Positions 1-6,118 of a stretch of DNA of 13,042 nt are shown in pieces. The stretch lies in contig JBDNBY010000056.1 in NCBI GenBank assembly GCA_039767595.1, forward strand, positions 1-13,042, read 5' to 3'. The notes beneath the pieces were generated by a model. It worked only from the letters and a program-made list of their open reading frames with translations. It ran no database searches and was not told the origin of the DNA. Both the position numbers and the translations under genes were made by a program. Position 1 is the first letter of the stretch; the number at the start of each line of letters is the position of its first letter. The DNA comes from JBDNBY01 sp039767595. GTDB taxonomy: Bacteria > Pseudomonadota > Alphaproteobacteria > Rhodobacterales > Rhodobacteraceae.

Positions 1-1579
1 AAAACCAGTTTATAACGTAATACTGCGAGATGACAAAAGCTTTCCCGAAATTACGATCACGACCTCTCATAACTTTCCAATGATCAAAAAGCATCGCGGC
101 GCGCGGCGTGAGAAGGGGGCCTATTTTGGCCCCTTTGCCAGCGCATCGGCCGTGAACCGCACGCTGAGCCATTTGCAGCGCGCGTTTTTGCTGCGCAATT
201 GTTCGGATGCGATGTTCGACGGGCGCACGCGGCCCTGTTTGCAATATCAAATCAAACGGTGTTCTGGGCCATGTGTGGGAAAGATTTCTGCTGATGCGTA
301 TGCTCAATCCGTGCGCGATGCCGAACGGTTCCTCAAGGGCAAATCAACTGAGTTGCAAGAGACGTTGGCCGCCGATATGGCCCAAGCAGCTGAGGACATG
401 GAATTTGAACGGGCCGCTGCCTTGCGCGATCGTATTCGCGCGCTGACTGCGGTGCAAACAAACCAAGGGATCAACCCGCGCACAGTGAGCGAGGCCGATG
501 TCATTGCCCTTCATATGGAAGGGGGGCAGGCCTGTGTGCAGGTCTTTTTTATCCGAGCGAACCAAAACTGGGGCAACCAAGATTTCTATCCGCGGATCAC
601 CAAAGATGTCGAAGAGGCCGAAGTGATCGAGGCGTTTGTTGGCCAGTTCTATGATAACAAAGTGCCGCCCAAAGTGATCATTTTGTCCCATCCACCTCAG
701 GATATGGCCTTGATGGCCGAGGCACTGGGACAAAAACTGGGCCGCAAAGTCGAGATGGCCGTGCCGCAACGCGGAGAACGGGCCGAGCTGATTGACGGCG
801 CGCTGCGCAATGCGCGCGAAAGCTTGGGGCGTAAACTGTCTGAAAATGCGGCGCAGGCAAAGCTGCTATCTGGCTTGGCCGAGGTTTTTGCCCTCGAAAG
901 CCCGCCGCAGCGGATCGAAGTCTATGACAACAGCCATATCCAAGGCACGAATGCCATTGGGGCGATGATTGTCGCGGGGCCTGAGGGCTATCTAAAAAGC
1001 CAATACCGTAAGTTTAACATCAAGGGTGATGACCTCACGCCTGGTGATGATTTTGGGATGATGAAAGAAGTCCTCTCGCGCCGTTTTACGCGGCTTTTGA
1101 AAGAGGATCCCGATCGTACTTTGGGGCTCTGGCCGGATCTGCTCTTGATCGATGGTGGGGCGGGGCAGGTTAACGCCGTTCACGAAATGATGCAGCACCA
1201 CGGGGTCGAGGATATTCCGATGATCGGCGTTGCCAAAGGGGTTGACCGTGATCACGGCAAAGAAGAGTTTCACCGCCGCGGCGCTCGGCCCTTTGCCCTA
1301 TCGCGCAATGATCCTGTGCTCTACTTTGTGCAGCGTTTGCGCGATGAGGCGCACCGTTTTGCCATTGGGACGCATCGCGCCAAACGCGCCAAGGCGAACA
1401 TGGCCAATCCGCTCGACGAGATCGAAGGCGTGGGACCTGCACGCAAACGGGCGCTGTTGGCGCATTTTGGCTCGGCCAAGGCCGTGTCGCGCGCCGCGCT
1501 GAGTGATTTGCGGGCCGTGGATGGGGTGTCTGATGCGCTAGCTGAAACGATTTATGCCTATTTTCGCTCAACGGCCTAA
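1..1579 (+). CDS. uvrC: UvrABC excision nuclease subunit C (5'-truncated by window edge)
   Basis: UvrC makes both incisions around a DNA lesion during nucleotide excision repair, working with UvrA and UvrB in the cytoplasm. The reading frame is open from base 2, and the residues before the first Met at base 80 (KPVYNVILRDDKSFP) are typical UvrC sequence just after the GIY-YIG nuclease domain. The true start therefore lies outside the window, and roughly 90 residues are missing. Counting from that Met: four Cys at 41, 53, 61 and 65; a UVR domain (UvrB contact) near 88-123; an RNase H-like nuclease core with YDNSH (Asp283), LLLIDGGAGQ (Asp358) and RDEAH (His425), matching the family's Asp-Asp-His triad; and a C-terminal helix-hairpin-helix pair near 449-494. 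The stop codon overlaps the convergent DUF2125 gene. The 3' part looks intact, with no frameshift. The assignment is very secure. Confidence 0.97.
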   Translation, partial: KPVYNVILRDDKSFPEITITTSHNFPMIKKHRGARREKGAYFGPFASASAVNRTLSHLQRAFLLRNCSDAMFDGRTRPCLQYQIKRCSGPCVGKISADAYAQSVRDAERFLKGKSTELQETLAADMAQAAEDMEFERAAALRDRIRALTAVQTNQGINPRTVSEADVIALHMEGGQACVQVFFIRANQNWGNQDFYPRITKDVEEAEVIEAFVGQFYDNKVPPKVIILSHPPQDMALMAEALGQKLGRKVEMAVPQRGERAELIDGALRNARESLGRKLSENAAQAKLLSGLAEVFALESPPQRIEVYDNSHIQGTNAIGAMIVAGPEGYLKSQYRKFNIKGDDLTPGDDFGMMKEVLSRRFTRLLKEDPDRTLGLWPDLLLIDGGAGQVNAVHEMMQHHGVEDIPMIGVAKGVDRDHGKEEFHRRGARPFALSRNDPVLYFVQRLRDEAHRFAIGTHRAKRAKANMANPLDEIEGVGPARKRALLAHFGSAKAVSRAALSDLRAVDGVSDALAETIYAYFRSTA

Positions 1580-2550
1580 GGCAGGTGCAAATTCGGCGCT
1601 GCACCAATATTGAGTGGCCCTAAGTAAACATTCCCGCCGCGCAGATCAATCGGCAGGTCAAGCGTCTCGCCATCGGCAAAAAACATGCCCGCCGCCGCTA
1701 CAATTTGGGTACGTGTCTCGGCGGCCATAGTCGCGCCAAAGATCTGTTCGAGCATCCGATCCAGCGCCGTGCGCCAATTCACGAGCCGCAATTGCAGCGC
1801 TCCTTCGGGAATGCCGCTGTGATCCACTGTCACATCGCCAGCGAGTAAAAATTCAGTCGCCCCCAAAGTGCCGCTGATTTTCTTGAGGGACACGCGCGTC
1901 ATCTTGGGGCGCGCCTCGCTCAATGCGGCCTTGTCTAGCGGGCGGTCGAGGTCGATCTCTATGTCACCTTGGACGTGATTATTGCCGGTTGTATTGGGAA
2001 AGTCAGGGGTGTTTAGTCCCAAGGCACGCAGGTTTATTTTATAGGACTGTGGCGCGGCCTCAATATCGTGGATTGCGGCAAAGACCTCGTCAAATTGCGC
2101 AAATGGGGCCGTGTCGCGATCAATGGTCACGCCGGTTCCGTGCAAGTTGCTACGGCGCACGGCGCCGTTTTGGCGCAGGTTCACCACTAATGAGGCCTGA
2201 AGCTTTTCATTGCGAATGCGGTATTCCGTTTGCGGCGTGAATAAAAAATGCTCATTTGGAAAGGCGGCAATGATATGTTGCAGCTTATAAGACAGGCTGA
2301 GGGTTTGGAAAAACGGTGCCTCCCAACCAAGGCCGCTTTGGGTGTCGGCGATAAAAACATCGCTGAGCATCACATCGAACCGATTGGGAAAGCCTGTGAC
2401 CTCGAGATCTGTGTAATTGGCAGACCACCCTCGATCATCTTGGGCGGCGAAATATGCGATATAGGCTTGCGCCACAGCGCGTGATCCAATGACCCAATAT
2501 CCGGCCCAAAGGCTGGCGGTGATGATAATCAATGCTAAGAGCCGCTTCAT
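1576..2550 (-). CDS. DUF2125 family membrane-anchored protein
   Basis: This 324-residue protein has the look of the DUF2125 family, common in alphaproteobacteria and without an established function. The N-terminus is KRLLALIIITASLWAGYWVI, a signal anchor or signal peptide with a basic start, so most of the protein should be periplasmic. The rest is rich in alternating beta-type sequence. The segment YTDLEVTGFPNRFDVML near residue 46 and the closing segment with LDLPIDLRGG and YLGPLNIG resemble conserved family blocks, as recalled. Length agrees with the family. ATG at 2550 is preceded by a strong GGGAGGGG Shine-Dalgarno about 4 bases away. The TAG stop overlaps the uvrC stop by 4 bases in a tail-to-tail arrangement, with no terminator hairpin seen between them. 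It is transcribed divergently from the ChaC-like gene across 67 bases. I infer no specific function. Confidence 0.85.
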   Translation of the reverse strand: MKRLLALIIITASLWAGYWVIGSRAVAQAYIAYFAAQDDRGWSANYTDLEVTGFPNRFDVMLSDVFIADTQSGLGWEAPFFQTLSLSYKLQHIIAAFPNEHFLFTPQTEYRIRNEKLQASLVVNLRQNGAVRRSNLHGTGVTIDRDTAPFAQFDEVFAAIHDIEAAPQSYKINLRALGLNTPDFPNTTGNNHVQGDIEIDLDRPLDKAALSEARPKMTRVSLKKISGTLGATEFLLAGDVTVDHSGIPEGALQLRLVNWRTALDRMLEQIFGATMAAETRTQIVAAAGMFFADGETLDLPIDLRGGNVYLGPLNIGAAPNLHLP

Positions 2551-2617
2551 GGGTCCCCTCCCGGTTTACTTTAGATGTATTTTCCATAATGGATTGGGGG
2601 ACGGAGGACTAGGAAAA
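2551..2617. promoter_or_regulatory. Shared divergent upstream region of the DUF2125 and chaC-like genes
   Basis: These 67 bases must carry the start signals for both divergent genes unless transcripts begin inside the neighbours. Both Shine-Dalgarno sequences are visible: GGGAGGGG on the minus strand just before 2550, and GGAGGA at 2603-2608 on the plus strand. A CATAAT at 2585-2590 could be a plus-strand -10 box, but no good -35 box sits at the right distance. The promoter assignment rests mainly on gene orientation. Confidence 0.4.
2603..2608 (+). promoter_or_regulatory. Shine-Dalgarno that fixes the ChaC-like start
   Basis: GGAGGA lies 9 bases before ATG 2618. No comparable site precedes the longer alternative start at 2489, so this site supports the short form of the protein. 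Confidence 0.75.
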
Positions 2618-3160
2618 ATGAGTCTATGGGTATTTGGCTATGGATCACTGATGTGGAACCCTGAGTTCGACTATCTGCAAAAGCGGCGGGCTCGTGTGCA
2701 GGGGTTTACGCGTGGCTTTTCGATGGCATCTGTGCATCACCGCGGCACAGCCGAGGCACCAGGATTGGTCTTGGCGCTGGATCCGCAGCTGGGGGCCCAG
2801 TGCGAGGGGATCGTGTTTGAAGTGGCGGCGCACAATGAGGCCGCTGTGATCCAAGCTTTGCGGGAACGTGAATTGGTATCATCGGCGTATATCGAGGCGA
2901 TACTGCCAGCACAGTTCGATGGCGGAAGTAGTATTCAAGTGTTGGCCTTCATCATGGATCAGTCGCACACGCAATATTGCGGCCATCTCACGTTAGAAGA
3001 GCAAGCGCAGATTATCGCACGCTCTGTCGGCGGGCGCGGGCCAAATTGGGATTATCTGTATAATACGGCGGCCCAATTGCGCGAATTGGGTGTGGATGAT
3101 GCCGATATGAATTGGTTAGAGGCCCGCGTGCGCGAAATCAGACACGAACGCTTGGCTTAA
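2618..3160 (+). CDS. ChaC-like gamma-glutamylcyclotransferase (glutathione-degrading)
   Basis: ChaC-type enzymes cleave glutathione in the cytosol to 5-oxoproline and Cys-Gly. The protein (180 residues from ATG 2618) opens with the family signature VFGYGSLMW at residues 5-13. It carries an LRERE segment (81-85) containing the likely catalytic Glu, and ends with the GGRGPNWDYLYNT block from residue 138 that is typical of ChaC. I chose ATG 2618 over an in-frame ATG at 2489 for two reasons: a GGAGGA Shine-Dalgarno lies 9 bases upstream of 2618, and the family begins immediately before the YGSLxW motif. The extra 43 residues would also run into the divergent DUF2125 gene. A 52-base gap without an obvious terminator separates it from the next gene, so read-through is possible. 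Substrate specificity within the gamma-glutamylcyclotransferase superfamily is inferred from the ChaC-type motifs. Confidence 0.9.
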   Translation: MSLWVFGYGSLMWNPEFDYLQKRRARVQGFTRGFSMASVHHRGTAEAPGLVLALDPQLGAQCEGIVFEVAAHNEAAVIQALRERELVSSAYIEAILPAQFDGGSSIQVLAFIMDQSHTQYCGHLTLEEQAQIIARSVGGRGPNWDYLYNTAAQLRELGVDDADMNWLEARVREIRHERLA

Positions 3161-3212
3161 TCAAAACGCTATTCTAAGGTAAAACCAGAAACGCCAATAA
3201 AGGGGGGCACCT

Positions 3213-4382
3213 ATGGCTCCGATGCGCAGTGCAAATAACCCGCAAATGACTTTGCCAATTCAGCCTTTGGTGCTGATCTTGCTTGTATTGGCAGGGGTTG
3301 GCGCGGGGATCATAATGGTCGCACCGCAATTGATGCCGATCTTTTTGGCCAATGTGTATATCAACGGATTTATTGCATTGGTGTTTTTGTTTGGCGTCGC
3401 AATTTGCCTGTATCAGCTCTTTAGCGTGATCCTTGCCATCCGCTGGGCCAATGCAACGCCGGTTTTTACCGATGAAAGCACGTTTGATCGCGCACAAGCG
3501 GCGCCGCGTTTGTTGCAGCCCTTGGCGAATTTGTTGCGCGAGCTGCGCGAAGGTATGAAGATCAGCAACGCCGCCGCCACCGCGATCCTAGAATCGATCG
3601 CCTCGCGCATCGAAGAGGGCCGCGAAATTTCGCGCTATGTCGTGAACCTTATGATCTATCTTGGTCTCTTGGGGACATTCTATGGCCTTGCCACCACTGT
3701 GCCGGCCTTGGTCGAAACGATCAAATCCCTGAGCATCTCGGCCGATCAAGACGGCGCTGACATGTTTGCGCAGTTGATCAATGGTCTCGAAGGGCAATTA
3801 TCGGGGATGGGCGTGGCCTTTGCCTCGTCCCTGCTGGGACTGGCGGGATCCTTGGTGGTTGGTCTGCTTGAGATATTCGTCTCACATGGACAAAATCGTT
3901 TTTACCGCGAACTCGAAGAGTGGATCAGTTCGATCACACGGCTGTCGTATTCAGAGCAGGATGCCGAGGGCCAAGGCGGGGTTTTGATCGTGGCGGGCGT
4001 GCTCGAGCGCATGAATGAGCAATTGAATCAATTCACCAAACTCTTTGCCACCGCGGAGCAATCCCGCACCAAGGCAGACATGCGCATGGCCCAATTACAA
4101 GAGCTGATCATGGATCTTGTGCGTCATCTAGAGGCGTCATCGTCCAACCGCGAAAGCACCCAACAGTTGATCACAGCACAGCACAGCTTGGCCGATGCGA
4201 TCCGCGATCTGGATCTGAGCGAAGGGTTTGATGCCGAAAGCCGTATGCGCCTGCGTTCAATTGATATACAAGTGCTTCGTTTGCTCGAAGAGTTGTCCTC
4301 GGGTCGCCACGACACCCTCTCGGCGCTGCGCAGCGATATTCAAGCGTTGATCGCGACGATCTCAGCGCAGGGGCGCGGCTAA
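3213..4382 (+). CDS. MotA/TolQ/ExbB-family proton channel protein with helical C-terminal tail
   Basis: This 389-residue inner-membrane protein is the probable channel (A) subunit of an ion-driven motor. Four membrane helices are visible at about residues 16-37, 48-76, 142-166 and 197-222, with a cytoplasmic loop between the second and third. The third holds YLGLLGTFYGLATTVPAL and the fourth GMGVAFASSLLGLAGSLVVGL, which match the paired pore-lining helices of the MotA/TolQ/ExbB family. A long helical, Gln/Glu-rich tail (about 225-389) follows; TolQ and ExbB lack one of this size, and ZorA proteins have a longer one. ATG 3213 follows AGGGGGG at 3201-3207. Only 3 bases separate its stop from the next start, so the two genes are almost certainly translated together. 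The family is secure. The partner is the downstream gene; the biological role is unknown. Such genes are usually labelled ExbB, but no TonB or ExbD gene is present here. Confidence 0.9.
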   Translation: MAPMRSANNPQMTLPIQPLVLILLVLAGVGAGIIMVAPQLMPIFLANVYINGFIALVFLFGVAICLYQLFSVILAIRWANATPVFTDESTFDRAQAAPRLLQPLANLLRELREGMKISNAAATAILESIASRIEEGREISRYVVNLMIYLGLLGTFYGLATTVPALVETIKSLSISADQDGADMFAQLINGLEGQLSGMGVAFASSLLGLAGSLVVGLLEIFVSHGQNRFYRELEEWISSITRLSYSEQDAEGQGGVLIVAGVLERMNEQLNQFTKLFATAEQSRTKADMRMAQLQELIMDLVRHLEASSSNRESTQQLITAQHSLADAIRDLDLSEGFDAESRMRLRSIDIQVLRLLEELSSGRHDTLSALRSDIQALIATISAQGRG

Positions 4383-4385
4383 ACC

Positions 4386-6050
4386 ATGGCTCTTTCGCGC
4401 AGAACAGGGCAGCGATTTCAATCCTCGATCTGGCCGGGTTTTGTTGATGTGATGACAGGGCTGCTGTTGGTTTTGATGTTCGTTTTGATGATCTTTACCG
4501 TTGCGCAGTTTTTACTTAGTGAAATGGTCTCGGGAAAAGATGATGAGCTGAGCGAACTCTCACAAGAGTTGACTGATCTGGCGGGATCATTGGGCATGGC
4601 CCAGCTGCGCAATCGCAATTTAGAAGAGGAACTTGTCGGCGTGGTGCGCGAGTTAGAGTTGGCGCGCGGCGCAATCTCTTCGCAATCTGAGCAAATCGCA
4701 TCATTAGAAGGGGCCAATTCCGATATGACCGCGCGGCTCTCGGCGTTGTTGCAACAGCAGCAAGCGACCCAAGAGACATTGGCGCAAACCCAACAAGAGC
4801 GCGATCAGGCGTTGATTGAAATTGATGCGCAGGCGCAGACCATTCGTACCACCCAAGACATGGCAGATGCGTTGAAAAACCGTCTTGAGGAGGCCGATGC
4901 CGAGTTGAGTGTGCTCAGCCTTGAGCTGGATGCCGCGCGCGAAGAAGCGGCGGATACATTGGCGATGCTGGCCGCAGCGCGCACAGCCCAAAAGAGCCTG
5001 ACGCGGGATTTGGCCGCGGCCCTATTGGCCCGAGATATGACCCAAGAGCGGCTGGAGGAAACCCAATCAGATCGCGATACCCTCGAAGCGACCCTCACCC
5101 AAGAACGAGAGCTTAATGCCCAAGAGCAGCAAACTTTGAAAGATGTGCTGGCTCAATCGCAGCTGACCAACCAAGAGATTGAGGCACGTTTGGCCGCGGC
5201 CCTTGCGGCGCAAGTAGATATTGAAAAAGACCTCAGCGCGGCCGAGCAGCGCGCCGCCCTATTGGCGCAGACCCAAACGGCCTTGGATGCAGAGCGCGCC
5301 CTCTCGACCCAAGCGCAGCGCAATGTTGAGGCGCTCAACGCGCAAGTGCGCGCCTTGCGTACGCAGCTGGGGCAATTGCAGGGTCTCTTGGACGAGGCCA
5401 AGGCCCAAGAGGCCGCCGATAATGTGCAAATGCAATCTCTTGGCACAGATTTGAATATCGCGCTGGCCCGCCTTGCCTCTGAAGAGCAGCGGCGCCGATC
5501 TCTCGAAGAGGCAGAGCGCAAGCGATTAGAGGAAGAGGCCCGCCGCTTGGCGGATGAAAAAGAGCAGTTGGCCAATCAAGCCCAAGATTTGGTGCGCTAT
5601 CGGTCAGAGTTTTTTGGCCGCATGCGCGACATTGTTGCCAATATGGACGGGGTGCAGATCAAAGGCGATCGATTTGTCTTTTCGTCCGAAGTGCTGTTTG
5701 ATGTGGGATCCGCGGATTTATCTCAAAGCGGTATGGCTGAAGTTGCCAAAGTGGCCGATCTGTTGCGACGCATTTCCAGTGAGATCCCCCCAGAAATAGA
5801 TTGGCTGATCCGTGTGGATGGCCATACCGACAACACACCGTTGTCGGGCGGCGGTGACTATGCCGATAATTGGGAGTTGAGCCAAGCGCGCGCTCTGTCT
5901 GTGGTGCGGTATTTATCCCAGACCCAAGGCATCGCGCCACAGCGTCTGGCGGCCAATGGCTTTGGTGAATATCAACCGATCACTTTGGAGGATACCCCAG
6001 TGGCCCGCGCGCAAAATCGCCGGATTGAGCTTAAACTCACAGAGCGATAA
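4386..6050 (+). CDS. MotB-like protein: one membrane helix, long coiled coil, OmpA peptidoglycan-binding domain
   Basis: This 554-residue protein is the likely stator (B) partner of the channel protein encoded just upstream. Residues 16-44 form one membrane helix beginning WPGFVDVMTGLLLVLM; Asp21 sits where MotB carries its ion-binding Asp. Residues about 48-400 are an almost uninterrupted coiled coil rich in Ala, Gln, Glu and Leu, with no Pro anywhere in it and a charged EEAERKRLEEEARRL stretch near its end. The last 140 or so residues are an OmpA-type domain: VDGHTDN (His480, Asp482) and ELSQARA (Arg502) supply the Asp and Arg that bind diaminopimelate in this family, followed by QNRRIEL. 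N-terminus is cytoplasmic and the bulk periplasmic. There is only a weak Shine-Dalgarno before ATG 4386, so translational coupling is likely. MotB is about half this length and lacks the coiled coil; flagellar MotB is therefore unlikely. Confidence 0.88.
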   Translation: MALSRRTGQRFQSSIWPGFVDVMTGLLLVLMFVLMIFTVAQFLLSEMVSGKDDELSELSQELTDLAGSLGMAQLRNRNLEEELVGVVRELELARGAISSQSEQIASLEGANSDMTARLSALLQQQQATQETLAQTQQERDQALIEIDAQAQTIRTTQDMADALKNRLEEADAELSVLSLELDAAREEAADTLAMLAAARTAQKSLTRDLAAALLARDMTQERLEETQSDRDTLEATLTQERELNAQEQQTLKDVLAQSQLTNQEIEARLAAALAAQVDIEKDLSAAEQRAALLAQTQTALDAERALSTQAQRNVEALNAQVRALRTQLGQLQGLLDEAKAQEAADNVQMQSLGTDLNIALARLASEEQRRRSLEEAERKRLEEEARRLADEKEQLANQAQDLVRYRSEFFGRMRDIVANMDGVQIKGDRFVFSSEVLFDVGSADLSQSGMAEVAKVADLLRRISSEIPPEIDWLIRVDGHTDNTPLSGGGDYADNWELSQARALSVVRYLSQTQGIAPQRLAANGFGEYQPITLEDTPVARAQNRRIELKLTER

Positions 6051-6065
6051 GCGGTCGGTCAGACG

Positions 6066-6098
6066 AAAAAAAACGCGAGGTTTAACCTCGCGTTTTTT
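6066..6098. terminator. Bidirectional rho-independent terminator
   Basis: ACGCGAGG (6073-6080) pairs perfectly with CCTCGCGT (6086-6093) around a 5-base loop. The stem is flanked by a run of A on the left and a run of T on the right, so it works as an intrinsic terminator on both strands. It lies between two convergent genes, 15 bases after the OmpA-domain gene and 20 bases after the clpA stop, and can end both transcripts. Confidence 0.93.
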
Positions 6099-6118
6099 GT
6101 TTTCAGTAAATTGGTTGC

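Noticed and set aside
344..769. Minus-strand open frame of 141 codons opposite uvrC
   Set aside because: It lies wholly within conserved uvrC sequence and has no recognisable motif.
2489..2617. N-terminal extension of the ChaC-like protein to an upstream ATG at 2489
   Set aside because: It overlaps the divergent DUF2125 gene, lacks a ribosome site and adds 43 residues before a motif that normally lies near the N-terminus.
5153..5575. Minus-strand open frame rich in Ser, Ala and Arg opposite the coiled coil
   Set aside because: It is a shadow of the Ala/Glu/Gln-rich codons of the real gene; it has low-complexity composition and no recognisable domain.
3213..6050. A complete Zorya anti-phage system
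   Set aside because: Only A-like and B-like subunits are present; the flanking genes are chaC-like and clpA, and no helicase or nuclease effector is nearby.
3213..6050. Flagellar stator MotA/MotB
   Set aside because: The B protein is about twice the length of MotB with an extra coiled coil, and no flagellar gene is in the window.
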